NCBI RefSeq assembly: GCF_002954245.1
Contig: NZ_PPTG01000028.1
Coordinates: 1 to 64,000 of the forward strand
Source of the DNA: Cryobacterium aureum
GTDB lineage: Bacteria > Actinomycetota > Actinomycetes > Actinomycetales > Microbacteriaceae
DNA length: 64,000 nt
Reading direction: 5' to 3'
Every line of letters starts with the position of its first letter. Within the stretch, counting starts at the first letter, position 1. The translations under genes were made by a program, and so were the position numbers. The notes below the pieces were generated by a model. It was given only the letters and a program-made list of their open reading frames with translations. It was not told the origin of the DNA and did no database searches. This document shows positions 24,147-33,890 of this stretch, in pieces.

Positions 24147-27100
24147 ATGAGTGCGTCCTTTTCCTTATCAATTCGCACCCGCGCAGCCCGCAGCCTCTCT
24201 CCTGCCAATCTGGCCCGATCCGCCGTGCTGGCGTTACTGGCAATCGTCGCGGCACCGCTACTGGCCATGGTCGGTGTGCTGCTATTCGGACTGGCCGCCG
24301 GTGCGAGCCTGGCCACGACCCCCACCGGCGCCCTCGTGCATGCCGTCGGCATCAACGTCATCCTCTACGGTTCCGCGGGGCTGGCGGTGCTGATCGGGGT
24401 GCTCGCCATCGCCCTGCTGCACTCCGGAGCCCACATCGGCCAGAACCGGCCACTCCGACGCGCCCTCGGCGGAGCATTCGCGACACTGCCACGCTTGCTC
24501 GGAGCGCTCGCGTTGCTCGTCATCAACGTTCTCATCACGCTGCTCGCGTGGGCTCCGATCACCGCGGGGGCGCTCGTGCTGGCCGTCGTTCTCTACGTGC
24601 GCTACCGACGCGGCACACCTGGGGCTGTCGGCGAGCAGGCCCGCACCTCGCCCGGTGTGCGGCGTGCCCTGGTCTGGGCGATTCCCTTCCTCCCGCTGCT
24701 GGTAGCCCTGACCGCCATCGTCGCCCTGTTCCCGGCCAGCCTCGCTCGGCCGCGTTCGGTTCGGGGGCTACTTCGCTCGGCGATCAACCGGGTGCGCCGG
24801 CAGACGCGCTCCCTGCTGCTGCTCGTGCTGTTCGTCGCACCCGTGTCGGCCGCGCTCACCTGGTCCGGAACCACGGTCGCCGCCATCGTGCAGGCCGGCG
24901 CGACCGAGGCCACGTCGGCAGGATTCATAGCGGGTACCCTCCTGCTCGCCCTCACCCTGGCCATCCTGCTGATCTTCACCGGTGTCGCCATTGCCGTACT
25001 GAGTCCGCCCAGCCCCACCGACCGAACGGATGCCACAGTCAGCGCCGCGCGCGTCGGCCTGCGTTCCCGCTACGCCGACTTCCTGCGCCGGGCCACGCCG
25101 GCCATGCGGCGTACCGCAATGGTCACGGTGCTGGCGCTGTGCTCGACTCTCGTGGCGACGCCCGCGTTCGCCGTGCAGGGCGGCACGGTCACGGAGATGA
25201 CCGTCTACGAGATGAACCCGGGACAGGCCCGCATCGGCAATGACCTGACCTTCAACATCGTCATGACGTCAAACGGCACTCCGGTCAGCGTCACCGGCAG
25301 CATCGAGGTCTACAGCGGATCCACCCTGCTGACCACGGTCGACACCGCCACCGACAACCTGACCTGGGTGGTCGTACCTACGGACGGTTTCGCACTCGGC
25401 ACCGTGCCGCTTCGCTTCAGCTACCTGCCGACCGGCTCATACGAGCCGTCCGAGGATTCGCTCACGGTTGACTTCGGCAAGGCAATGACGAGCCTGTACA
25501 TCATGGCCACGCCCGCGTGGAACGAGACGATCACGTGGGGAGAAGGCCACTCGATCGTCGCCACCGTGACCGGTGAAGTGGACGGCCCACGTACCCTGAT
25601 CGTGCGGGATGGGGTCTATCTCGACAGCCCGATCGCGGCATCCGCTGATTTCACCATCACGAACGGCGACGCTACAATCACCCTAGACCTGACCCGGAAA
25701 CTCGGCTTTGGCGCGCACACCTATCGGGCCGAAGTGCTCGGTACCGACACGAGCGCGGCGGCCGCCACCGACGAGTACACGATCAACATCGATCGCGCTC
25801 CCACGACGGTGGCCCTGACCACCACCTTCGCCACGGTGGGCAGTCCCGTCACCCTGACCGCTACGGCCAGCTCGTCCGCCGCGAACGCGGGGGTCGTTGC
25901 CGGGCAGATGAAGTTCTACGTCAACGGCAACGACCTGGGCACTGTTGCGGTCGACTCCACCGGGCAGGCGAGCATCCGCTACACCCCGACGACGGTCGCC
26001 GACTTCGTCGTTCGGGCCGATTATTCGCAGGTTGCCGCGCCGTATACCCATCTCTGGTCATCGAGCGGCAACGTCACCGCCGAGGTCACCCATGCCAACG
26101 CACCGTGGCCGACGTCGCACTGGTCTGGCGATCTCTCGCTCGAGGACACCTGGTTGGAAATCAGCTACGCGGCCGCGGCCGGGCTGCCCGCGCCGTCGGG
26201 CTGGGTGCAGATCGTCGATTCCCGCTACGTACCCGTGGGGCGGGGGTATCTGGTCGACGGCACCCTCAGAATGAAGATTGCCGCCGTCAGTGGTCAGATT
26301 TATTATCACGCGCAGTATGAGGGTGACGCGCTCTACCTGGCCCGGCAGACCTACCTGCCCGACCTGGTCGTGGCCGCCTATGTACCGGTTCTCGCGGTGA
26401 CCCTACCGGTTGAACCGCGAATCGGCATGACCCTTTCGATGGGCGTAGCGCTGTCCAATGTGCCGTTCGACCTGGTCGAGACGGTCACCGTGTACGACTA
26501 TTTCGGTGGCCGCGCGTCTCTCGGCACGATCGCGTTGAACGGCGCTGGCACCGGATCGCTGGACTGGTCCACGCTGGTGGCGGGCGATCATCCGCTCGTG
26601 GTGGAGGTCACCTACACGAAGACGAGCGGCCTGGCGCCGACCGTCTCGGAGAGCCTGATCACCACAGTGCTGCCCGCCGAAGTGCCCGATCTGCGCATCA
26701 CCACAACTACCACCACGGACTCGTTGAGCGCCGGGGCGCCAGTGAACCTCGTCGTCACCGCGCACACCCTCGCCTCGGGAACGCCGGGACTCGCCGCCGG
26801 CACCGAAGCAGTTATCGTGGATGCCGCTGGCCGCGGTCTCGGAACCGTCACGCTGGTTGCGCATGCCGATGGGCTCGTCGGCTCGCTCACGGTGTCGACG
26901 CTGCGCGGCGGACTCGCCCAGTTGCATGCCCGAGCGGTCTACGGCCCGCTCGACCAGACGGTGAACGGCCCGGTCTTCGACCTGACCCTGGCTGCTCCGA
27001 CCACCTATCTCTCGGTCAGTGCTACCTCGGTCACGGCTGGCAGCCTGGCTACTCTCACCGTGACGGCGGCCGTTCCGTTCGGACTTCCCGGCGAATCCAC

Positions 27101-30100
27101 CCATCTTGTTGCCACAGTGTCCGTCGACGATGTCGATTATCCGGTCAGTCTGTGGCGTTCCAACGGCACGGATGCCTTCACCGGCACCGTCGACGTGCCC
27201 ACGGCCTCGGCCGGATGGCTGGCCGTCACCGCAATGACGACCGGCGACGGCATCGACACCGGGCCGGCAACCGTCTCGACGACGTTCTACGTGGACAAGC
27301 GGTCGACCTCCGTCCGCCTCCTGCCGATCAGCAACGCCGTTGTTAGCGAACCCCTCACCGTGACTCCCGTCATGGGCCTCGTGACGAGCAGCATACTGAA
27401 CGTCGGAACGGTCAGCGTGACGCTGTCGCCGTCCGGCGCAATCTGCGTTGCTGCACCCAACGCACCGTGCACCTTCCCAGCCTGGGCCGTGCGCGCGGGG
27501 GCAAACGTCGCCGTCGCCCAGTATTCCGGTGACGACCAGTACTTGCCCGCGGAATCATGGAACGTTGACTTTGACGCTGCCGCGCGGTATAGCATCCTGA
27601 CGACCAGCTACGACCCGCTGCCGGAACACTGGATTGAGGGTGAACCGGTTACGGTGAACTGGGCGGTGGCGACTTCGGGCGCGCCGGCCTCCGGCATCGT
27701 TGAAGCCACTATCGGCAGCAACTGGTGCACTGGCCCGGCACTGGCCGGAAGCTGCGTCATCGCCGTTCCGGATCGCTCCTGGGGAGGGATGGATGCCGCT
27801 CAGACCTACACGGTGACCTTTCTGCCCTCCGACGATGCCCCGGGCCGGAAGCAGACCGGCAGCACCGTAACGCGCGCCTGCGTCTCGGTTGAGGTCTACC
27901 GGGCCACCCTCGATCTGAGCGAGGCGACGGCGTGCCACCGCGGCGACTTGCACGGAGTACTGACGGGCAGCATCGTCACGATGACGGCCGATGCTCCGGC
28001 CATGAACTACGTGCGGGCCGGCTGGAGTTTCACTGGCGCTCAATGGGGCGGTACGACGAAGTATCGGGGCCTGACCGACGGCGCGCCGGTGCAGGTACTG
28101 GGTGTGCTTCGGGCGGAGCCATTCTATGAGTACTCTCCCCGATGTTTTACGCTGACCCTGAACCCTGTCGTGGTGAACCCCCACTACCCGGGCGAGTTGG
28201 TGTCGTTGACCGAGCCAAACTGCGTCAGCCCCGACGGCGCCACGTACGACGAACGCCGGCAGCAGGAGCAGGGCGAACCGCGTTACGCCGCGGGCACGGT
28301 GGTTGAGCTCACTACTAATCACACTACTCAGAATCGTGGGGCGACCGCGTACGACCGCCCAGTCCTCGAAGTTGTGCAATTCGCGGGGGCCGAGCGGGAG
28401 GTGGCAAACCCGCGCTACGCCCACGTGGTCATGGACCAGGACCGCTCAGTCACGGCCACATTCAAGGTGCGGGACTGCATCCCCGTTTCGCTCGTCAGCA
28501 GCCTCGGCGGCACGGTGACCGTGCAATCCTCCGAGCGGCCCGACAGCACCCTGTACTTCTTGCCTATTACCGGAGAGTGCACGACGGCGTCGGGGGAGGC
28601 TGGGTACGTACCGGGCACGCAGCTCACCCTCAAGGCCGTCGCCGACACCGGTATGGGTGTGGCCGCGTTCTCCGAGGCCGACAATCACTGCTCGTGGGAG
28701 GCATCCGGTGCCTGCGCCGAGTTTGATCCCACCTTCGCCGTGCGTGCGGTCGGAAGTATTCCAAAGAATGCGGTCTCACGGCTGCAGGTAGTGACGGTTC
28801 TGGCGGCGGCTCGATACGGAGCGATCTTCAGCGAAGTTCGGTGTGTAGCGGTCACCACGACGACCTCCTCACCGATCGGACTGTCGTATTCCAGGGGGAA
28901 CCCGAGCGAAGTCGTCGACTCGACGAGTCTGATTCTCACGCCCGGGTCCAGGGATGGGCAGCATGACTGTGGCGGAAACAGATCGACGTCGTCACAATCG
29001 ACGCTGGGCGCGTACTCCCTGACGACGCACCTGGATTGGTTGGTCGCTACGGGGTCTCTCGAGGTCAGCACGAAATATGCAGCGATTTCGTTCGAAAAAG
29101 GATACAACGAAGACGCGACGACGGTGTGGAGTACCAGTACCGATTCGGGGGTACTGCGGGCTGGCACAGCGGGTACCGGTTCTGGGCCGCTCCTTGACCT
29201 GACCGCGGTGGGTTCCGAACTCACTATCGCCGCCAACTGGTACTCCAGCTCGTGTCGAGTGCCCGTGCAGCTTCCTCAGGGCGGGTCCGTACGCCTGGCG
29301 AGCGAATCGTTGGAGCCATCCTGCCCCGTCGGCAAGTGGACCAACGAGCACTCCGGCCTGATCACTGCGGATCCCGCGCTCAATGCACCAAACCTCGTTC
29401 CGTTCTTCTCGGTGGAAACCTACGAGGGGCAGGGTTATGACCTGGAACCGGCGCCGGACGGTCGTTCGTATTCTCGCGGATACCTCTGGGTGCCCGACAT
29501 GAACCTGATGCGACACTACTCGCCCCGGTTGGAGTATTGCGCTCCGTTGAATCTGGACGTGCTGGTGCAGAACGACGTCGGGACGGGAAGCACGATGCCG
29601 GCGTCGGGCGTGCACGCATACATCGCTGACAACGGCGGCTGCCCGCCCGATTGGGCCCGTCCGGGTCGAACGGTCGGGATCGGACTCACCAACTCGGGGA
29701 ACTACGCCTACTCGCTGGTCAACGGAACGGCTTCCACCGGGGCATCCGTGTCGCTGAACGCCCAGGGTGACATCACAGCCCGGGTCGGTCTGCCTCTGCA
29801 GCTGCGCTCGATCTGCTACTCGGTGGCGACGACGGACAGCGTGTCATTTACGACGCCGGGAAATTGCCCGGGTGGTGCCAGCAACCGCTTCTTGCGCGGT
29901 TCGGTGGTTCAGATCGAGCTCGAACTTCAGCAGGGGTCGGAATTTCGCGGCTGGAGAGACGTGGCGCAGAGCCGGGGAACGACCGCATGGGTGATCGTCT
30001 CCGAAGATCGCGCACCGTGGGCCGATATTTATCGCCCCAGCGACCTCGAAATTTTGGGAAATGTCGCGAGTAACCTGGCGCAGCGCGCGCTGAGCGCCAT

Positions 30101-30602
30101 CGTGTCGCTTGTGACAGGTGTGCTCCTAGCAGAAATGTATGTCGTACAGGTGATGGCGCTTGCCATGCAGGGGGTGTCCACGGCCCTGCACGCGATGGGA
30201 GTGGAAGGCAGGGTGCTGGACGGCTTTGACGAGGGTGTCGGTATTATCACCAGTCAGATCCAGATGGTGAGCATGCTGTCGACGTGTATGCAGTCTTGGT
30301 CGAGCGGTGACGGGATTGCTGAACTCCCGATCGACGACGATTTCCTGGCCGATGGAGCGGACATGGCAAGCGGTGAGATCACCGATCAGATTTCTGAAAG
30401 ATTGGAGAATGCCCTCAGGAATAGTGGCCGCAGCGGGGCGGCTTCCATGATGGGTGCGATCGGTCATGGTCAGGACATGGCGAACATTTTCGGTTCAAAC
30501 ATGGATATGTTGGGCCGCGGCGCTGCGGTCGGCTGGAACAGCATCGCCGACGATGTCGGCGGCTGCATGGTCAACGGTATGGAGACGGCCGGTTGGATGT
30601 GA
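24147..30602 (+). CDS. Giant membrane-anchored surface protein with Ig-like and Cys-paired repeats
   Basis: This 2151-residue protein is unlike its neighbours. Residues 1-290 hold about seven hydrophobic helices (25-50, 67-93, 116-152, 174-198, 222-240, 258-286). Residues 320-342 (MRRTAMVTVLAL...ATPAFA) look like an internal Sec signal or last helix. Residues 345-1240 are serial Ig-like beta domains, for example ATVGSPVTLTATASSS, VKFYVNG-like and GTVAVDSTG motifs. Residues 1243-1950 contain modules with two Cys 20-40 apart and Y-x-x-GT-x-V-x-L patterns, like divergent InlB B-repeats. Near 1975-2018 there is a strongly hydrophobic helical pair (AIVSLVTGVLLAEMYVVQVMAL), then a Met-, Gly- and Asp-rich tail. 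I do not recognise a full-length family. It should be membrane-anchored with a large extracellular part, for adhesion or as a secreted effector; both are inference. Confidence 0.85.
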   Translation: MSASFSLSIRTRAARSLSPANLARSAVLALLAIVAAPLLAMVGVLLFGLAAGASLATTPTGALVHAVGINVILYGSAGLAVLIGVLAIALLHSGAHIGQNRPLRRALGGAFATLPRLLGALALLVINVLITLLAWAPITAGALVLAVVLYVRYRRGTPGAVGEQARTSPGVRRALVWAIPFLPLLVALTAIVALFPASLARPRSVRGLLRSAINRVRRQTRSLLLLVLFVAPVSAALTWSGTTVAAIVQAGATEATSAGFIAGTLLLALTLAILLIFTGVAIAVLSPPSPTDRTDATVSAARVGLRSRYADFLRRATPAMRRTAMVTVLALCSTLVATPAFAVQGGTVTEMTVYEMNPGQARIGNDLTFNIVMTSNGTPVSVTGSIEVYSGSTLLTTVDTATDNLTWVVVPTDGFALGTVPLRFSYLPTGSYEPSEDSLTVDFGKAMTSLYIMATPAWNETITWGEGHSIVATVTGEVDGPRTLIVRDGVYLDSPIAASADFTITNGDATITLDLTRKLGFGAHTYRAEVLGTDTSAAAATDEYTINIDRAPTTVALTTTFATVGSPVTLTATASSSAANAGVVAGQMKFYVNGNDLGTVAVDSTGQASIRYTPTTVADFVVRADYSQVAAPYTHLWSSSGNVTAEVTHANAPWPTSHWSGDLSLEDTWLEISYAAAAGLPAPSGWVQIVDSRYVPVGRGYLVDGTLRMKIAAVSGQIYYHAQYEGDALYLARQTYLPDLVVAAYVPVLAVTLPVEPRIGMTLSMGVALSNVPFDLVETVTVYDYFGGRASLGTIALNGAGTGSLDWSTLVAGDHPLVVEVTYTKTSGLAPTVSESLITTVLPAEVPDLRITTTTTTDSLSAGAPVNLVVTAHTLASGTPGLAAGTEAVIVDAAGRGLGTVTLVAHADGLVGSLTVSTLRGGLAQLHARAVYGPLDQTVNGPVFDLTLAAPTTYLSVSATSVTAGSLATLTVTAAVPFGLPGESTHLVATVSVDDVDYPVSLWRSNGTDAFTGTVDVPTASAGWLAVTAMTTGDGIDTGPATVSTTFYVDKRSTSVRLLPISNAVVSEPLTVTPVMGLVTSSILNVGTVSVTLSPSGAICVAAPNAPCTFPAWAVRAGANVAVAQYSGDDQYLPAESWNVDFDAAARYSILTTSYDPLPEHWIEGEPVTVNWAVATSGAPASGIVEATIGSNWCTGPALAGSCVIAVPDRSWGGMDAAQTYTVTFLPSDDAPGRKQTGSTVTRACVSVEVYRATLDLSEATACHRGDLHGVLTGSIVTMTADAPAMNYVRAGWSFTGAQWGGTTKYRGLTDGAPVQVLGVLRAEPFYEYSPRCFTLTLNPVVVNPHYPGELVSLTEPNCVSPDGATYDERRQQEQGEPRYAAGTVVELTTNHTTQNRGATAYDRPVLEVVQFAGAEREVANPRYAHVVMDQDRSVTATFKVRDCIPVSLVSSLGGTVTVQSSERPDSTLYFLPITGECTTASGEAGYVPGTQLTLKAVADTGMGVAAFSEADNHCSWEASGACAEFDPTFAVRAVGSIPKNAVSRLQVVTVLAAARYGAIFSEVRCVAVTTTTSSPIGLSYSRGNPSEVVDSTSLILTPGSRDGQHDCGGNRSTSSQSTLGAYSLTTHLDWLVATGSLEVSTKYAAISFEKGYNEDATTVWSTSTDSGVLRAGTAGTGSGPLLDLTAVGSELTIAANWYSSSCRVPVQLPQGGSVRLASESLEPSCPVGKWTNEHSGLITADPALNAPNLVPFFSVETYEGQGYDLEPAPDGRSYSRGYLWVPDMNLMRHYSPRLEYCAPLNLDVLVQNDVGTGSTMPASGVHAYIADNGGCPPDWARPGRTVGIGLTNSGNYAYSLVNGTASTGASVSLNAQGDITARVGLPLQLRSICYSVATTDSVSFTTPGNCPGGASNRFLRGSVVQIELELQQGSEFRGWRDVAQSRGTTAWVIVSEDRAPWADIYRPSDLEILGNVASNLAQRALSAIVSLVTGVLLAEMYVVQVMALAMQGVSTALHAMGVEGRVLDGFDEGVGIITSQIQMVSMLSTCMQSWSSGDGIAELPIDDDFLADGADMASGEITDQISERLENALRNSGRSGAASMMGAIGHGQDMANIFGSNMDMLGRGAAVGWNSIADDVGGCMVNGMETAGWM

Positions 30603-30621
30603 GGTTCGGGCCCAGGCCCAA

Positions 30622-30674
30622 ACCGCGGGACCAGTTTATAAACTGGGCCCGCGGACGGGGCCTGGGCCCCGTCC
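30622..30674. repeat. Family-B repeat/terminator after the giant gene
   Basis: A 53-base element carries two perfect palindromes: CCAGTTTATAAACTGG at 30631-30646, and arms GGACGGGGCC (30653-30662) / GGCCCCGTCC (30665-30674) around a 2-base loop. About 48 of 53 bases match the element at 45385-45437. Both start 20-30 bases after a rightward stop codon, so they may act as terminators as well as repeats. Confidence 0.7.
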
Positions 30675-30689
30675 AGCGTGGGGGCGGCG

Positions 30690-31748
30690 TTAGGGCTGGC
30701 GGTCGGCGTTGGCCTTGCGGATGCGGCGGCCGTCGGCGACGGTCTGCATCTCCTTCAGGGCGGCCTTCTGGCTCTTCTTCGTGCCGCGCGGCGGCAGCTG
30801 GATGTTCTGTTCGGCGGCGATCCCCGCCTGCAGCTGGCGCCCACGTTCGAGTTCGGCATCGAACTCGGCCCCGAACAGCAGTGCGAGGTTGGTCAGCCAC
30901 AGCCAGAGCAGAAAGATCACGATCCCGGCCAACGAGCCGTAGGTCTTGGCATAGTTCGAGAACGTCGTGACATAAAAGCCGAAGCCGAGCGAGGCGACGA
31001 CGATCGCCACCAGGGCGACGATCGCCCCCAGGCTCAGCCAGCGAAACTTCGGCTGCCGCACGTTCGGCGTGAAGTAATACAGCACCGCGATCAACAGCAC
31101 GACGGTCGCCGCGAGCACCGGCCACTTGGCAATGGACCAGACCACCTGCACGGTCTGGCCGATGCCGAGGGCCGCGCCCACGGCATCCGTGACGGGACCG
31201 GAAATGGCCAGGATCAACACGGCGACGAGCAGCAGAGCGATGCTGATCACGGTCACGAGCAGCTGGGTGGGCTTGAGTTTGAGAAAAGTGCGACCCTCAT
31301 CGATTTCGTAGATGCGGTTCATGGCCCGGCTGAAGGCACCCACATAACCGGATGCCGACCAGATCGCGACCGCGATCCCCGCCACCAGGGCGAACCCGGC
31401 CGTCGGCGACGTGCTGAACTGTTCGATCGGTCCGCGAATGACGTCGAGGGCGTCGCCGGGGGCGACCGAAGCGAGAATCGTCAGCAGAGTATCGGCCGAC
31501 TGCTTCCCCTGCCCGAACACGCCGAGCAGGGAAACCAGGGCGATCAGCGCCGGAAACAGCGACAGTACGGCGTAGTAGGTGAGCGAGGCCGCAATATCGG
31601 TGCACTGGTCGGTGCCGAATTCGCTCAGCGTGCGCTTGAGAACGTACTTCCACGAGGTCTTGGTGACCTCGGTCGGGGAGTCAGGCTTGCGGTCGTCGTC
31701 GGGCGCGGGCGCGTCGGCGAGCTCCTGGCTCTGGCCGTGGTCAACCAT
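30690..31748 (-). CDS. YihY/BrkB-family membrane protein
   Basis: The 352-residue protein has the six-helix YihY/BrkB core: LTYYAVLSLFPALIALVSLLG near residues 70-90, then IWSASGYVGAFSRAMNRIYE and LLWLWLTNLALLFGAEFDAEL. The N terminus is hydrophilic and Pro/Asp-rich and the C-terminal tail is basic. I chose the ATG at 31748 because AAGGAGA precedes it by four to six bases. The function of the family is unsettled despite old ribonuclease BN naming. It closes the leftward stress run that starts at 36276. Confidence 0.92.
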   Translation of the reverse strand: MVDHGQSQELADAPAPDDDRKPDSPTEVTKTSWKYVLKRTLSEFGTDQCTDIAASLTYYAVLSLFPALIALVSLLGVFGQGKQSADTLLTILASVAPGDALDVIRGPIEQFSTSPTAGFALVAGIAVAIWSASGYVGAFSRAMNRIYEIDEGRTFLKLKPTQLLVTVISIALLLVAVLILAISGPVTDAVGAALGIGQTVQVVWSIAKWPVLAATVVLLIAVLYYFTPNVRQPKFRWLSLGAIVALVAIVVASLGFGFYVTTFSNYAKTYGSLAGIVIFLLWLWLTNLALLFGAEFDAELERGRQLQAGIAAEQNIQLPPRGTKKSQKAALKEMQTVADGRRIRKANADRQP

Positions 31749-31831
31749 GGGGTCTCCTTCGGTCGGAAGAGGTCGGGGGTCGCGATTGCGCAGGACGATC
31801 ACGACCCCCGGCGGTGGAAATCTACCGCGAT

Positions 31832-32455
31832 TTAGTAGAGGTCGGTGTTGCTTTTGTGCTTCGCCGTTGCGGCGTCATCGTGTGCCGCGTCGCCGACGGT
31901 GTCTTTGGCTGACACAGCCTCGTCCTTCACGTCGTTGGCTGCCCCCTGCGCGGCTGCCTTGACCTCGTCGACGGCGCCTTCGGCACTGTCCTTCACGGCG
32001 GCGACGGCCTCCTGCGCGGGCTCACGCAGGCTATCGGCCAGTTGCTTGGCGGCATCCGTCGCCTCCGAAATGAACGGCTGGGCTGCTTCTTTCAGCGAGC
32101 TCGCCAGTTGCTTCTCCTTGTCGCTGGCCGGAACCAGTGACGCAGCCAGCCAGCCGATACCGAAGGAGATGAGTCCGACGGCGAGGGGGTTGCCTTTGGT
32201 GGTGTTCGCGGCGTGGTGCGGCAGCTCACCCATGGTGTCGGTCGCCGAAGACACTGCGTCGCCGGTGTGTGAGGCCGCGCCCATGACGCGTTCTGACACG
32301 GAACCGAGGGCAGACTTCACCTTGTCGGTCTGACGCTGCATGATCTTGGCGGGAGTCACCTTATCGGCAAGCGCGTCGACGTCGCCGCCGAGCTCGCGCC
32401 GGGTGCGCTCGATCTCAGCCCGGATCTGGTCGGGGGTTCGGTCGGTGTCGGTCAT
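31832..32455 (-). CDS. DUF3618 membrane-associated protein with Ala/Asp-rich tail
   Basis: The 207-residue protein starts with a DUF3618-type helix (TPDQIRAEIERTRRELGGDVDAL) and has one membrane segment (LAVGLISFGIGWLAASLVPAS). A long helical tail rich in Ala, Asp, Lys and Glu follows (EAVAAVKDSAEGAVDEVKAA), which resembles LEA-like stress proteins. Its ATG overlaps the previous stop as ATGA. Envelope-stress role is inferred from its place between holin-like and YihY genes. Confidence 0.88.
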   Translation of the reverse strand: MTDTDRTPDQIRAEIERTRRELGGDVDALADKVTPAKIMQRQTDKVKSALGSVSERVMGAASHTGDAVSSATDTMGELPHHAANTTKGNPLAVGLISFGIGWLAASLVPASDKEKQLASSLKEAAQPFISEATDAAKQLADSLREPAQEAVAAVKDSAEGAVDEVKAAAQGAANDVKDEAVSAKDTVGDAAHDDAATAKHKSNTDLY

Positions 32456-32868
32456 CGGTTCTCCTCGTTTCTTTTCAATGTGTCAGGAATTTTCTTCAGG
32501 GAATCAACGGTGCGCGGCACACCCTTGACGGCTTGCAGTTCCTTGCGGCCGATCAGGAACAGTACGAGCCCGATGAGCGCCCAGATAGCGGCCACGATCA
32601 GCCCGGACCAGCCATTGCCGACCAGGTAGCCGAGGCCCCACCAGAGGGCGATCGACAAAAACAGAACGGCCATGATGGCGGCGTAGCCGGCGCCGCCCAG
32701 CATGCCAGCGCCTTTACCGGCCCGGGTGGCCGATTGGCGAAGCTCGGCCTTGGCCAGTTCGAGTTCCTGACGCATGAGCGTGGAGAGATCACGCGTGACT
32801 TCCCCCAGCAGATCTCCCAGCGAGGTCTCCGCTGCCTTGCGCTCTGAGGGAGTATGCAGGTCGGTCAT
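32452..32868 (-). CDS. Holin-like DUF1469-type membrane protein (phage_holin_3_6 family)
   Basis: The 138-residue protein has a helical N terminus (SLGDLLGEVTRDLSTLMRQELELAKAEL region, residues 16-44) and two membrane helices (AAIMAVLFLSIALWWGLGYL and GLIVAAIWALIGLVLFLIG). This fits PF07332, called phage-holin-like but common in non-phage stress operons with DUF3618. Coupled at both ends by 4-base overlaps. Confidence 0.9.
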   Translation of the reverse strand: MTDLHTPSERKAAETSLGDLLGEVTRDLSTLMRQELELAKAELRQSATRAGKGAGMLGGAGYAAIMAVLFLSIALWWGLGYLVGNGWSGLIVAAIWALIGLVLFLIGRKELQAVKGVPRTVDSLKKIPDTLKRNEENR

Positions 32869-33626
32869 CGCTCCGGAACCGCCAGGTCGGGGTCGTCGCC
32901 GAGCAGACCGGGCTGCTCAGCGAAACCTGTGCGGTAGCTGGTGTCGGTGAGCCCGACAACGCCGGCTTGGCTGACCGAGCCACTGGGCCCCGACAGACCC
33001 ACGGCGGGGTCAGAAACGCCGGTATACCGGGGCGTGATGGTGGGGTGGTCGGTGCCCTCATTCGTTCCGTCATCGGCCGAGTCGGCAGCGACCGAGCGCG
33101 TCAACCGGCCGGCCAGAATGCCTGCCAGGGCGGCTAGCGCGATGAACGTGCCGGGTTTGCGGCGGGCATAGGAGCGAACCTCGTCGAGGAGCGACCCTGG
33201 GTCGCGGTCGTCGAGCCAGGTGGCGACGTTTCCGGTGCGAGAAGCGGCCTGGCGCACGAGGTCGGTTGCGACGCCATCCGCGTCGGACGCGGTGGCCATC
33301 TGGGTCAGTTCGTCGCTGATAGAGCGCAGGCCCTCGGCAACTTTGGCCTGCTGTTCGCCGGCCTGCTCTGTAAGTTGGCTGCGGGCATCCGTTAGTAGAT
33401 CCTTCGCCTGCTTCTTGGTCTCGGCGGCGACTTTTCCTACTTCATTTTTCGTGACGTCGGCGACCTCACCGGCTGCGTGCGCGGCAGTGTCACCCAGGTT
33501 CGCGGCTTGATCGACTGCGACGTTCGCGGTGTGCGAAGCGGCGTCCTTGGCGGGTGATGACGTATCCGCGTCGAACGGGGAATCGTCGTCGGCGGGTGCC
33601 GACGAGGTTGCGTAGAAGTTGGACAT
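32865..33626 (-). CDS. Envelope-stress protein with long Ala/Lys coiled region and one membrane helix
   Basis: The 253-residue protein has an LEA-like N-terminal half (DQAANLGDTAAHAAGEVADV, KKQAKDLLTDARSQLTEQAGE), then VRSYARRKPGTFIALAALAGILAGRL as the membrane segment, and a Gly/Ser/Asp-rich C-terminal tail. It belongs to the same operon type as DUF3618. I chose the ATG at 33626 because AAAAGAAG precedes it; an ATG five codons earlier lacks such a site. No exact family can be named. Confidence 0.82.
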   Translation of the reverse strand: MSNFYATSSAPADDDSPFDADTSSPAKDAASHTANVAVDQAANLGDTAAHAAGEVADVTKNEVGKVAAETKKQAKDLLTDARSQLTEQAGEQQAKVAEGLRSISDELTQMATASDADGVATDLVRQAASRTGNVATWLDDRDPGSLLDEVRSYARRKPGTFIALAALAGILAGRLTRSVAADSADDGTNEGTDHPTITPRYTGVSDPAVGLSGPSGSVSQAGVVGLTDTSYRTGFAEQPGLLGDDPDLAVPER

Positions 33627-33716
33627 TGTGCTTCTTTTCATGGCGTGATTCGGCCGGAGGGCCAGGGGAATGACGGTGCGCGGCCGGCGTCAGCGCCCGC
33701 CGCGCACCGGGTGGGG

Positions 33717-33890
33717 CTAGTCCTTGAAGACGTCCTTGACGTCTTCGCCGACCTTCTTGGCGCTAGCCGCCTTCTGGTCGGCACGGCCTTCAGCGACTTT
33801 GGAGTCATCGTTGGTGGCCTTGCCGACGGCCTCGGTGGTCTTGCCCTTGAGGTCCTGCGCGGCGTTCTTGATCTTGTCGCTTGCACTCAT
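33717..33890 (-). CDS. CsbD-family stress protein
   Basis: The 57-residue protein MSASDKIKNAAQDLKGKTTE... is a clear CsbD-like protein (PF05532), with the pattern DKIKNAAQDLKGKTTEAVGKA and a Lys/Asp-rich end KKVGEDVKDVFKD. CsbD proteins are abundant, unstructured general-stress proteins; molecular role unknown. Its ATG overlaps the stop of the AmaP-like gene as ATGA. It is too short for usual ORF cut-offs. Confidence 0.92.
   Translation of the reverse strand: MSASDKIKNAAQDLKGKTTEAVGKATNDDSKVAEGRADQKAASAKKVGEDVKDVFKD

Noticed and set aside
25104-30602. Separate gene starting at the internal Met before the signal-like segment
   Set aside because: No ribosome-binding site, and the frame is continuous with the N-terminal helices; kept as one protein, though an internal start is not excluded.
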